Shown piece by piece: positions 49,266-61,300 of a DNA stretch of 64,000 bases. This DNA comes from Siphonodentalium dalli (taxonomy: Eukaryota; Mollusca; Scaphopoda; Gadilida; Siphonodentaliidae). Both the position numbers and the translations under genes were made by a program. The notes under the pieces were generated by a model, which was given only the letters and a program-made list of their open reading frames with translations, was not told the origin of the DNA and searched no databases. Within the stretch, counting starts at the first letter, position 1, and each line of letters opens with the position of its first letter. The stretch lies in contig CP136061.1 of NCBI GenBank assembly GCA_032622095.1, positions 51,473,762 through 51,537,761 on the forward strand, written 5' to 3'.

Positions 49266-49981
49266 TACTGGTCCCTCTTGGTTTCACTACGCTTGAGCGA
49301 GTGGAATATCGCACCCACACTTTACATTTGTAAGTCACGTATTGAGTCTGCCTGTCGCTTGAGCGCGGTCAGCCTCGCTTGCCTATTCATCATTGTTATT
49401 ATGTTATTCCTTAATGGCTTTCTAATAAACTTTGCAACCGAAACTGGGCGCTCGTGCTTCCTTTGGCCGGGGGCAGGCTTGTCGTTCCCTATGGTGGCTC
49501 TGAAGCGCCTTGCTTGAGAGGGTGCGACCGGGGCTGTCATCCAGCTTTTCATCGCAACTTCAGATATCGTTTCACTGCGGTTTCACCGGGTAATAGCTAT
49601 CCCTTACGGTTATTTGTCGTTCACTTTGTTTGAGCAAGTGCTGCAGGGTACCGTCTCTCCGCGTCAACCATTAATTAATTGTCATTTTGCCTATGTGGAA
49701 CTCTTGGCCCTTCGCTTGAGCGAGGTCCAGTTTCGATTATCTGACCCACCTTCCAGCACTCACCCCCCCCCCCCTTTTTGGCGGGATCGAAATGCCTGCG
49801 CAGCACGCAGTTCGATTTTGGCGCATTGTGGGCCAAAAACGGAAGACGCGAAGCAAGAAATGGATAACTGGACAGTGAACATCCTACCAATAATTTCACG
49901 ACTACCTTTTTGATTAATAATTCATTAAATAAAGGTAGTCAATCAGGCAGACCTGTCTTTGCTGTGTTACGACCCTGTGGG
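49266..49981 (+). other. 3' untranslated part of the retrotransposon
   Basis: Contains five copies of a CGCTTGAGCGAG-like motif (about 49287, 49356, 49511, 49627, 49711), a poly-C run near 49767, and a hairpin at 49900-49940 with perfect 10-base arms GACTACCTTT and AAAGGTAGTC around AATAAA. The last 167 bases are shared with the short derivative at 53453-53878. Confidence 0.65.
49900..49940 (+). terminator. 3' hairpin with polyadenylation signal
   Basis: Perfect 10-base inverted repeat, with AATAAA partly in the loop and GT-rich CTGTCTTTGCTGTG downstream. Retained exactly in the non-autonomous copy (53792-53832), which suggests a functional 3' processing or RT-recognition structure. Confidence 0.5.
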
Positions 49982-50314
49982 ATAAAACGAGCGTCGCACA
50001 GCAACCGCATTTATCCCGTCGGGTCGCTAAAACATGACAGTTAGAGAGACACGTTTGCAGTTGTTTACCAAAACTAAGAATAGAACCAAAACAGGATCAC
50101 GTGCCCGTTTGGGTCAGTTGCTAAATAAAGATTTGACGGATCATGCGGATCGATACACAAATTCCATTGGTGGGATTAACATGCAGTACTATATGATCAT
50201 TAATAAGATTTAATAAGTCAATATCTGCCTGGTAATTTATTCGCAATGTTATCAAAAACTCTCAGCAGCATCAGGGTAATATATAACCAGGGCGCTGATC
50301 GTTCTCAGTAAATC
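49982..50314 (+). repeat. Right 333-bp direct repeat of the retrotransposon
   Basis: 97.3% identical to 42302-42634. Its TATA-initiator arrangement (ATATATAACC near 50281, TCAGT at 50306-50310) is followed four bases later by CATGG, opening a 28-codon frame starting MDVNEMDRQL in the adjoining DNA. Confidence 0.85.
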
Positions 50315-51208
50315 CATGGACGTAAATGAGATGGATAGGCAACTCTCGCAGAGTAACGCGATATATCGCGGATTCTTTGTTTCCCAATTAACGAGCGCCT
50401 GACTGCGAGATCGCCTGTTGCTATAACCACTGCGTAAACAAAAAGCCGTCTTTTGCTTTCGTTTTGTGACGGAACAGTGTCGATAACACACAATGTTTCC
50501 TTTCTGACGCTAGCTTCTTTCATTTACCCGCTTATAATAAATGCTTGAATTAATTTTACATTGAATACATTTTGTTCATTGTTTATAGTGGACAAATAAA
50601 AGTGGGAAAGCACCCAATGTGCATTAAAAATAAAGCTTTGAAATTAAAGCACCATGCTCATAGAATACTTGTAATGATTGTTGTCATTTCCGCCGAATTA
50701 TTTCTTAACTAAAAGAGCGTAATTACGCAACTATCAATGACATATCAAGGTGGTGAATGATCAATTAGCAAAAGTTAATGGTGTTTATATAACTAGGCTT
50801 GCATGCAGTTTAATCTACCCCAAAGCAATGAGAATTGAATATGATCACATTTCAGTTAATACCATGTTGACGCATATCGCGGTGAGGGCTAATCATCGCT
50901 AATTTGACGTGTTTTAATCCACAATGAAGCCAATGACAATATTGTTTTATCTTGCGTGTGACTTTGAACAGTCTTCATAGTGCAACTACAGCATGACATC
51001 CACACTTACTAGTAGCTATCATTAAGTATCTTCTTTTTAAACAAAGAGTTATACAAAAAACTTTATAAGTATTTATGTAAATAAGTGTTTATTACAGTTA
51101 AAGAAATAGATCTTTACTAAGAACATATACATGTATAACGGACAGCAGTTTTCAACATTAATTATCATATAAAACAATATATAAACCGATTATTCCTTCA
51201 ATTTAGCC
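50315..51208. other. No gene recognised
   Basis: A 28-codon frame at 50316-50402 directly follows the promoter-like end of the direct repeat. Otherwise AT-rich DNA with nothing supported. Confidence 0.4.
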
Positions 51209-51367
51209 TCAGATCAGATTTATATCAGAGATATTTGTAGCAGAACTTTCTGGATCTGGTGTTATGCATGTAGCATCTGATATGGCAGAAGGTTCGTCTT
51301 CAGTTTTCTGATTCTTCCACTGGTACTTTCTTTTTTGGCGGATACACTTCCGTTTTCTCGCAGGCAT
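51209..51367 (-). CDS. Candidate exon, small basic open frame
   Basis: The minus strand reads MPARKRKCIRQKRKYQWKNQ, then KTEDEPSAISDATC, ending SDINLI and TGA (52 residues). Directly before the ATG is TTCCTTTGTTCTTTCAG, a good splice acceptor, so this looks like an exon preceded by an intron. A donor in the right direction exists at 53287 (see next minus-strand entry). The basic start resembles a nuclear localisation signal. No family recognised. If spliced to the upstream candidate in its own frame, it would be read in a different frame, so the coding choice is open. Confidence 0.3.
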   Translation of the reverse strand: MPARKRKCIRQKRKYQWKNQKTEDEPSAISDATCITPDPESSATNISDINLI

Positions 51368-53286
51368 ACTGAAAGAACAAAGGAAGTCATAACTACTACG
51401 GGTAGTATATAATACTATTAATAATCAGTTTGTTTCCAAGGTCGATCCAATTTGGGGGCATGGCGACATGGGGTGGGGTTGCTGAGACTTTATAAATTTT
51501 CACCAGTTTGAAATAAATTAGGAAATAGGAAAATTGGCACTGATGGATCACATCTATGACCAAGTGAATGTCCTGGAATAGTTGCATTTGACCTCAAATT
51601 ATTTAAAGAGGCACAGATAATTAGCAATAAAGAGCGTTTATTATTAACTTAAAAGATGCAAGGAACTTTATCCGGATAGTCATGCAATACCGGTAGGTGC
51701 TGTTTACCCCAGACGACTAACAAATAATCACATGTGAATTACATCACAATTAATTACAAATTTGGTTGGGTAGGGGTAGCGTGTTCATTCTGGTTTGCAG
51801 ATTTGAGGATGACGATATCACTGAACTATATATTAACAGTAGGGCCTAGCATAATGCTTAAGATCTTATTTTTAAATGTTTTGAACATATCTCAAATGTA
51901 AGTGATGCACTCAAATAGAAGATTGATCATTTGTTTGAAGCCTGTATAGGTTATTGGTCGTTCTCTGAAGAAAATAATGTACATGTAGACTTAGTTTCTC
52001 AAAAGCTACAACATTTAATATTATACATCATATACCAGTATTCATGGACATAGAATGTACAGCATGTTAAGGCAATAGGAAACTTTCTCAAGTTATTTTT
52101 GACAATTGAACATGAAATACAGAAACTACAATTTCCATGGACCGTATCCAAGCTCGCTGATATACCAGTTGCAGTTGTCGGATATCGATGAAATTTGCTC
52201 AACTTCGAGATAAGATATTGATAAAACGTGGTTATAAATCCTTGTGAAATTTGCTATTAGTCATCCCAAGACATATGCCAAATAAAAATTAGCTAATCAT
52301 TTTATTCCAATTTCGGTCATGTTTGATTACGTGCCAAAGTTCCCACCCTGTGTTTGAACATTTATATTCTCAAGAAAATCCAACCAATGTTAATTTTACA
52401 AGAATAAAGTGTACAAAAATTAGTAAAATATGATGAAATTGATTGAAGGACACATATTGCTATATTATGATTTTAAAATCACCACCCATTCCATTTTTGT
52501 CAGAGCCATTTTTGAAAACTTGGGAAAGTGGTAGCCCTCCCCCATAAAAACGAGAAAGGCTGTCACTCTCAAAACAACACACTTACATTGTGATATAACA
52601 AACATTTCCTGTAATAAAACTTTGCAAAGTATGCTAAAAGTCACTTAGGGATATATGAGAAAACAAATTAATGCATTGGTTTCACGCCACATCTGGTTAT
52701 TTGGTAGGAGTTGTTGAAATTCGAACACGAGTGTGCTAGATTGGTAAATGTCCATTTTTAACAATTAATGCCCATTTCATGTAAAGTTATGAACCCAAAA
52801 ATAAACAAAACTACTTAAATGCAACTGAAAGTCATCGTCTGATGTATAACTATTGCACGCTTTCTATTTTAATTGCGGCCATTTTCATGTGGCTGCAATA
52901 CTTGTAAGTCTGCCGCACAGAAATGGCATCATACGTCCACCCCCAATAGCTCGAATTTCGGAAATTAAAAAGCATTTCCACGAAATTGCATCTTTATTGG
53001 ACATGGTTGAAACACAGCTAAAGTGTGTATAATAAACTGGTATTCGACGTGATCTTTAAGATATACTTCCAATTAATATCGGATCCATGATCTCACGATT
53101 TTTCCCCCGGTATTTTTCTTGTGTTTTCTTTGAATATTTGTTGTTCAGTTTTCGTTACGGGAGAATCTAATGTTTTTAATTCGTCTAGGAGCATCTTACG
53201 ACGAACGTTATAAGATACCGGTCGCTCAGTTCGATTATTATGCAAAAGTTTTATTTTAGAACATAAGTAAGTACAATACTCACGTT
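51368..53286. other. Possible intron of the minus-strand candidate; nothing else seen
   Basis: AT-rich, with no repeat or domain recognised. The longer open frames are shadows. Confidence 0.3.
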
Positions 53287-53420
53287 TTTTAGAAGTAGAT
53301 ATCCTTTTAGAAGCAAAACACAAGACAATCCCGCATACAGCGAAAACACGAGATAAATGAGATCTCGCGAAGTCACGCGCTCCGCGATATTTCATATACC
53401 GGCTATTGACCAAGCACTGA
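53287..53420 (-). CDS. Candidate first exon with TATA-initiator promoter
   Basis: On the minus strand, TATATATAGG (about 53445-53436) is followed about 25 bases later by CCTCAGTG, an initiator, then an ATG opening MKYRGARDFARSHLSRVFAV and CGIVLCFASKRISTSKK, and GTGAGTATTG, a strong donor at 53286. The middle part is hydrophobic and could be a signal or membrane segment. It could join the acceptor at 51368. The hypothesis rests on splice and promoter consensus alone; no homology is recognised. Confidence 0.3.
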
Positions 53421-53452
53421 GGCTTCCAATCGCCCTATATATACATCGCTGG

Positions 53453-53878
53453 TAAATCGGGAGAGCGGAACTATATCGCCGGAGGCACGTGATCAAGTCG
53501 TGAGAGGGCCGAGGTCTTTTCGCAAGATTCGAAAATTGGGGAAAGTATGTTTTTGTTTGAAATTACCCCCCCCCCCCCCCCACCCTCCCCTTTTTTTTGT
53601 TTGTTTAGTGATCCTGTGGCATTCAGTACCGCAGGCATCACTAACCAGGGGGTCTAGTGTCTCGTTTCAGGTCCTGGTTCCCACGGACTCAGCTTGTTTG
53701 CTTGTGGCCATGGCGCATTGTGGGCCAAAAAAGGAAGACGCGAAGCAAGAAATGGATAACTGGACAGTGAACATCCCACCAATAATTTCACGACTACCTT
53801 TTTGATTAATAATTCATTAAATAAAGGTAGTCAATCAGGCAGACCTGTCTTTGTTGTGATACGACCCTGTGGGATAAA
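53453..53878 (+). mobile_element. Short non-autonomous derivative of the tyrosine-recombinase retrotransposon
   Basis: The first roughly 88 bases (TAAATCGGGAGAGCGGAACT through CAAGATTCGAAAATTGGG) match 42629-42717, and the last 167 bases match 49820-49986, including the GACTACCTTT/AAAGGTAGTC hairpin. The middle (about 170 bases with a poly-C tract) is unrelated. It has neither copy of the 333-bp repeat. A TATA-like CCTATATATACATC lies upstream. Confidence 0.8.
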
Positions 53879-53984
53879 TAATGGCTTTATTTTATTACGC
53901 GCTAAAATAGCTTTATTTTAGCACGTGTTAAAATAAAGCAAGAACGGCTACAGCTAGGGACATGACAATCTGCGGGATGGGATG

Positions 53985-54390
53985 GGATATGGGACAAAAC
54001 GACAATCTGCGGGACAGAATTTCAAATTGCGTGGGACGGCGGATATCTCGAGGAATACAGGGCGTAGGGGGCTCATTTTGGTGTCTAACGAAAGGCCCAT
54101 GTTCGCCCTATCCACACATATTAACCCAGTCACTAACCAAACATCAGAAGTTGCATTATTTGATCGACAACTGACCTAACATGGGGTGGAATTTGGGATA
54201 GCATGACAATCTGCGGGACAGGATTTTCAAATTGCGTGAGACGGCCGATAGCTCGAGGAATACAGCGCATAGAGGGCTACTTTTGGTGTCTAACGAACGG
54301 TCCACATTCGCCCTATCCACACATATTAACCCCGCCACTGACAGGATACCGGAAGTTACATTATCCTGTCGACAACTGACCTAACATAAA
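53985..54390. repeat. Two-unit tandem repeat of about 204 bp
   Basis: GACAATCTGCGGGACAG, TTTCAAATTGCGTG, CTCGAGGAATACAG, TTTTGGTGTCTAACGAA, TTCGCCCTATCCACACATAT and CGACAACTGACCTAACAT occur twice in the same order. The open frames in both strands are repeat shadows. Confidence 0.85.
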
Positions 54391-54829
54391 ATGCCACAAA
54401 CACGAAAAACTGCGTTCGACATTAATGTTTAGAATTTAGATTTCTCGATGAATACACTAGCAAACAACAAGTTTTAGGTATCAAATAACACAGTGGAATA
54501 CTGTGCATTCGTTTTTAGCTACAATATGGCTGTTTTAGTGCGAATATTGTAATGGCGAACACGCAAACACGCTCCGATAAAACAGCTAAAAATAGACTCG
54601 ATGTTTACAATTACAGGATCGATTTCAGCCGGTATATTCAATATAATGGGGCGTATAGTATATCAAAATGTAGAATTAGACACAGGGAATGTATTTTTTT
54701 CCAAATGGGTCCACCAGGCGGTGAAATTGTTGCAAAAATTCGCTCCAAGATATTCGCACTTATTTTTATTTCAGTTGTGACTAAAAGCCCAGATGCCGGA
54801 GCCCAGCGACTAAAAGCCAAGTTACAAAA
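54391..54829. other. Flank of the foldback structure, no gene assigned
   Basis: A 100-residue open frame on + (54552-54854) begins MANTQTRSDKTAKNRLD and has no recognised domain; it runs into the inverted arm. Not called as a gene. Confidence 0.35.
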
Positions 54830-55325
54830 TAGATCAACTGGTTTGAACGAATGAATATGTCAATGGTAAGACTATTCAAAAGAATAATCAAATCAAATAG
54901 TGTTTATAGACTTAAAAACTTATGTGTCCGCCATTCATATATGCGGTGAAGTTCTCATATTATCTCCCAGTAATTATCTGACGGTCATACACGGTGGAGG
55001 TTCATATCATCCGCCGGTCATACGCGATGGAAGTTTTCGTATTATCCTCCGGTCATACGCGGGGGAGGTTCTGATATGAACATATTATCTGCCGGTCATA
55101 TGCGGTGGAGGTTCATATTATCCACCGGTCATACGCGAGGGAGGTTCTCATATTATCCTCCGGTCATAAAATGGGGAGGTTCTCATATGAACATATTAAC
55201 TGTCGGTCATACGCGAGGGAGGTTCTCATATTATCCACCGGTTATACGTGAGGGAGGTTCTCATATTATCATCCGGTCATACATAGGGGAGGTTCTCATA
55301 TGAACATATTATCTGCCGGTCATAC
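54830..55325. repeat. Left arm of the terminal inverted repeat
   Basis: Pairs with 63477-64000 as inverted copies. The outer 125 bases are unique sequence (AGATCAACTGGTTTGAAC, AATATGTCAATGGTAAGACT, AAAACTTATGTGTCCGCC, TTCTCATATTATCTCCCAGT), followed by satellite units in the same order on both arms. The left arm lacks about 38 bases that the right arm has, just after CCCAGTAAT. Confidence 0.9.
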
Positions 55326-58300
55326 GCGGTGGAAGTTCATATTATCCGCCGGTCATACGCGAGGGAGGTTCTCATATTATCCTCCGGTCATACGTGGGGG
55401 AGGTTCTGATATGAACATATTATTCGCCGGTTATACGCGGTGGAGGTTCATGTTATTCGCCGGTCATATGCGAGGGAGGTTCTCATATTATCCTCCGGTC
55501 ATACATGGGGGAAGTTCTGATATGAACATATTATTCGCCGGTCATACGGGGTGGAGGTTCATATTATCCACTTGTCATACACGGTGGAGGTTCTCATATG
55601 AACATATTATCCACCGGTCATACGCGGTGGAGGTTCATATTATCCGCCGGTCATACGCGAGGGAAGTTCTCATATTATCCTCCGATCATATGTGGGTGAG
55701 GTTCTGATATGAACATATTATCCGCCGGTCATACGCGTTGGAGGTTCATATTATCCGCTGGTCATGCACGAGGGAGGTTCTCATATTATCCACCGGTCAT
55801 ACGCGAGGGAGGTTCTTATATTATCCTCTGGTCATACGTTGGGGAGGTTCTCATATGAACATATCATCTGCCGGTCATACGCGGTGGAGGTTCATATTAT
55901 CCACCGGTCATACGCGAGGGAGGTTCTTATATTATCCTCCGGTCATACGTTGGGGAGGTTCTCATATGAACATATTATCCGCCGGTCATACGCGGTGGAG
56001 GTTCATGTTATCCGCCGGTCATACGCGAGGGAGGTTCTCATATAATCCTCCGGTCATACATTGGGGAGGTTCTGATAAGAACATATTATTCGCCGGTCAT
56101 ACGGGGTGGAGGTTCATATTATCCACTTGTCATACACGGTGGAGGTTCTCATATGAACATATTATCCACCGGTCATACGCGGTGGAGGTTCATATTATCC
56201 GCCGGTCATACGCGAGGGAAGTTCTCATATTATCCTCCGATCATATGTGGGTGAGGTTCTGATATGAACATATTATCCGCCGGTCATACGCGTTGGAGGT
56301 TCATATTATCCGCCGGTCATGCACGAGGGAGGTTCTCATATTATCCACCGGTCATACGCGAGGGAGGTTCTTATATTATCCTCTGGTCATACGTTGGGGA
56401 GGTTCTCATATGAACATATTATCCGCCGGTCATACGCGAGGGAAGTTCTCATATTATCCTCCGGTCATACATTGGGGAGGTTCTCATATGAACATATTAT
56501 TCGCCGGTCATACGCAGTGGAGGTTCATATTATCCACCGGTCATACACGGTGGAAGTTCTCATATGAACATATTATCCGCCGGTCATATGCGGTGGAGGT
56601 TCATATTATCCTCCGGTCATACGCGAGGGAAGTTATCATATTATCCTCCGATCATATTTGGGTGAGGTTCTGATATGAACATATTATCCGCCGGTCATAC
56701 GCGGTGGAGGTTCATATTATCCGCCGGTCATGCGCGAGGGAGGTTCTCATATTATCCACCGGTCATACGCGAGGGAGGTTCTTATAGTATCCTCCCGTCA
56801 TACGTTGGGGAGGTTCTCATATGAACATATTATCTGCCGGTCATACGCGGTGGAGGTTCATATTATCCGCCGGTCATATGCGAGGGAGGTTCATATTATC
56901 CGCCGGTCATATGCGAGGGAGGGTCTCATATTATCCACCGGTCATACGCGAGGGAGGTTCTTATATTATCCTCCGGTCATACGTTGGGGAGGTTCTCATA
57001 TGAACATATTATCCGCCGGTCATACGCGGTGGAGGTTCATATTATCCGCCGGTCATACGCGAGGGAGGTTCTCATATTATCCTCCGGTCATACATTGGGG
57101 AGGTTCTGATATGAACATATTATTCGCCGGTCATACGGGGTGGAGGTTCATATTATCCACTTGTCATACACGGTGGAGGTTCTCATATGAACATATTTAC
57201 CACCGGTCATACGCGGTGGAGGTTCATATTATCCGCCGGTCATACGCGAGGGAAGTTCTCATATTATCCTCCGATCATATGTGGGTGAGGTTCTGATATG
57301 AACATATTATCCGCCGGTCATACGCGTTGGAGGTTCATATTATCCGCCGGTCATGCGCGAGGGAGGTTCTCATATTATCCACCGGTCATACGCGAGGGAG
57401 GTTCTTATATTATCCTCCGGTCATACGTTGGGGAGGTTCTCATATGAACATATCATCCGCCGGTCATACACGGTGGAGGTTCATATTATCCGCCGGTCAT
57501 ATGCGAGGGAGGTTCTCATATTATCCACCGGTCATACGCGAGGGAGGTTCTTATATTATCCTCCGGTCATACGTTGGGGAGGTTCTCATATGAACATATT
57601 ATCCGCCGGTCATACGCGAGGGAAGTTCTCATATTATCCTCCGGTCATACATTGGGGAGGTTCTCATATGAACATATTATTCGCCGGTCATACGCAGTGG
57701 AGGTTCATATTATCCGCCGGTCATGCGCGAGGGAGGTTCTCATATTATCCACCGGTCATACGCGAGGGAGGTTCTTATATTATCCTCCGGTCATACGTTG
57801 GGGAGGTTCTCATATGAACATATTATCCGCCGGTCATACACGGTGGAGGTTCATATGTTCCGCCGGTCATATGCGAGGGAGGTTCTCATATTATCCACCG
57901 GTCATACGCGAGGGAGGTTCTTATATTATCCTCCGGTCATACGTTGGGGAGGTTCTCATATGAACATATTATCCGCCGGTCATACGCGGTGGAGGTTCAT
58001 ATTATCCGCCGGTCATACGCGAGGGAGGTTCTCATATTATCCTCCGGTCATACATTGGGGAGGTTCTGATATGAACATATTATTCGCCGGTCATACGGGG
58101 TGGAGGTTCATATTATCCACTTGTCATACACGGTGGAGGTTCTCATATGAACATATTTACCACCGGTCATACGCGGTGGAGGTTCATATTATCCGCCGGT
58201 CATACGCGAGGGAAGTTCTCATATTATCCTCCGATCATATGTGGGTGAGGTTCTGATATGAACATATTATCCGCCGGTCATACGCGTTGGAGGTTCATAT

Positions 58301-61300
58301 TATCCGCCGGTCATGCGCGAGGGAGGTTCTCATATTATCCACCGGTCATACGCGAGGGAGGTTCTTATATTATCCTCCGGTCATACGTTGGGGAGGTTCT
58401 CATATGAACATATCATCCGCCGGTCATACACGGTGGAGGTTCATATTATCCGCCGGTCATATGCGAGGGAGGTTCTCATATTATCCACCGGTCATACGCG
58501 AGGGAGGTTCTTATATTATCCTCCGGTCATACGTTGGGGAGGTTCTCATATGAACATATTATCCGCCGGTCATACGCGAGGGAAGTTCTCATATTATCCT
58601 CCGGTCATACATTGGGGAGGTTCTCATATGAACATATTATTCGCCGGTCATACGCAGTGGAGGTTCATTTTATCCGCCGGTCATGCGCGAGGGAGGTTCT
58701 CATATTATCCACCGGTCATACGCGAGGGAGGTTCTTATATTATCCTCCGGTCATACGTTGGGGAGGTTCTCATATGAACATATTATCCGCCGGTCATACA
58801 CGGTGGAGGTTCATATGTTCCGCCGGTCATATGCGAGGGAGGTTCTCATATTATCCACCGGTCATACGCGAGGGAGGTTCTTATATTATCCTCCGGTCAT
58901 ACGTTGGGGAGGTTCTCATATGAACATATTATCCGCCGGTCATACGCGAGGGAAGTTCTCATATTATCCTCCGGTCATACATTGGGGAGGTTCTCATATG
59001 AACATATTATTCGCCGGTCATACGCAGTGGAGGTTCATATTATCCACCGGTCATACACGGTGGAAGTTCTCATATGAACATATTATCCGCCGGTCATATG
59101 CGGTGGAGGTTCATATTATCCTCCGGTCATACGCGAGGGAAGTTATCATATTATCCTCCGATCATATGTGGGTGAGGTTCTGATATGAACATATTATCCG
59201 CCGGTCATACGCGGTGGAGGTTCATATTATCCGCCGGTCATGCGCGAGGGAGGTTCTCATATTATCCACCGGTCATACGCGAGGGAGGTTCTTATATTAT
59301 CCTCCGGTCATACGTTGGGGAGGTTCTCATATGAACATATTATCTGCCGGTCATACGCGATGGAGGTTCATATTATCCGCCGGTCATATGCGAGGGAGGT
59401 TCTCATATTATCCACCGGTCATACGCGAGGGAGGTTCTCATATTATCCACCGGTCATACGCGAGGGAGGTTCTTATATTATCCTCCGGTCATACGTTGGG
59501 GAGGTTCTCATATGAACATATTATCCGCCGGTCATACGCGGTGGAGGTTCATATTATCCGCCGGTCATACGCGAGGGAGGTTCTCATATTATCCTCCGGT
59601 CATACATTGGGGAGGTTCTGATATGAACATATTATTCGCCGGTCATACGGGGTGGAGGTTCATATTATCCACTTGTCATACACGGTGGAGGTTCTCATAT
59701 GAACATATTTACCACCGGTCATACGCGGTGGAGGTTCATATTATCCGCCGGTCATACGCGAGGGAAGTTCTCATATTATCCTCCGATCATATGTAGGTGA
59801 GGTTCTGATATGAACATATTATCCGCCGGTCATACGCGTTGGAGGTTCATATTATCCGCCGGTCATGCGCGAGGGAGGTTCTCATATTATCCAACGGTCA
59901 TACGCGAGGGAGTTCTTATATTATCCTCCGGTCATACGTTGGGGAGGTTCTCATATGAACATATTATCCGCCGGTCATACACGGTGGAGGTTCATATTAT
60001 CCGCCGGTCATATGCGAGGGAGGTTCTCATATTATCCACCGGTCATACGCGAGGGAGGTTCTTATATTATCCTCCGGTCATACGTTGGGGAGGTTCTCAT
60101 ATGAACATATTATCCGCCGGTCATACGCGAGGGAAGTTCTCATATTATCCTCCGGTCATACATTGGGAAGGTTCTCATATGAACATATTATTCGCCGGTC
60201 ATACGCAGTGGAGGTTCATATTATCCGCCGGTCATGCGCGAGGGAGGTTCTCATATTATCCACCGGTCATACGCGAGGGAGGTTCTTATATTATCCTCCG
60301 GTCATACGTTGGGGAGGTTCTCATATGAACATATTATCCGCCGGTCATACACGGTGGAGGTTCATATTATCCGCCGGTCATATGCGAGGGAGGTTCTCAT
60401 ATTATCCACCGGTCATACGCGAGGGAGGTTCTTATATTATCCTCCGGTCATACGTTGGGGAGGTTCTCATATGAACATATTATCCGCCGGTCATACACGA
60501 GGGAAGTTCTCATATTATCCTCCGGTCATACATTGGGGAGGTTCTCATATGAACATATTATTCGCCGGTCATACGCAGTGGAGGTTCATATTATCCACCG
60601 GTCATACACGGTGTAAGTTCTCATATGAACATATTATCCGCCGGTCATATGCGGTGGAGGTTCATATTATCCTCCGGTCATACGCGAGGGAAGTTATCAT
60701 ATTATCCTCCGATAATATGTGGGTGAGGTTCTGATATGAACATATTATCCGCCGGTCATACGCGGTGGAGGTTCAAATTATCCGCCGGTCATGCGCGAGG
60801 GAGGTTCTCATATTATCCACCGGTCATACGCGAGGGAGGTTCTTATATTATCCTCTGGTCATACGTTGGGGAGGTTCTCATATGAACATATTATCTGCCG
60901 GTCATACGCGGTGGAGGTTCATATTATCCGCCGGTCATATGCGAGGGAGGTTCTCATATTATCCACCGGTCATACTCGAGGGAGGTTCTTATATTATCGT
61001 CCGGTCATACGTTGGGGAGGTTCTCATATGAACATATTATCCGCCGGTCATACACGGTGGAGGTTCATATTATCCGCCGGTCATATGCGAGGGAGGTTCT
61101 CATATTATCCACCGGTCATATGCGAGGGAGGTTCTCATATTATCCACCGGTCTTATATTATCCTCCGGTCATACGTTGGGGAGGTTCTCATATGAACATA
61201 TTATCCGCCGGTCATACGCGGTGGAGGTTCATATTATCCGCCGGTCATACGCGAGGGAGGTTCTCATATTATCCTCCGGTCATACATTGGGGAGGTTCTA

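Larger units (their letters stand above)
42302..50314 (+). mobile_element. DIRS/Ngaro-type tyrosine-recombinase retrotransposon, degenerate
   Basis: An 8.0-kb unit: direct repeat, SGNH-hydrolase-like module, about 2 kb without coding, gag with zinc knuckle, reverse transcriptase, RNase H, tyrosine recombinase, 3' untranslated region, direct repeat. Tyrosine-recombinase retrotransposons copy via RNA and insert circular DNA with a recombinase in place of an integrase, without target duplications; none is seen here. The coding part is GC-richer than the surroundings. It has at least four frame breaks and several in-frame stops, so it is inactive. Simple terminal direct repeats differ from the inverted ends of DIRS and the split repeats usual for Ngaro. 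Confidence 0.85.

Noticed and set aside
42302-50314. LTR retrotransposon (Gypsy, Copia or BEL)
   Set aside because: No aspartic protease or DDE integrase. The RT block C is VLDDF, the 3' gene is a tyrosine recombinase, the repeats do not begin TG and end CA, and no short target duplication is seen.
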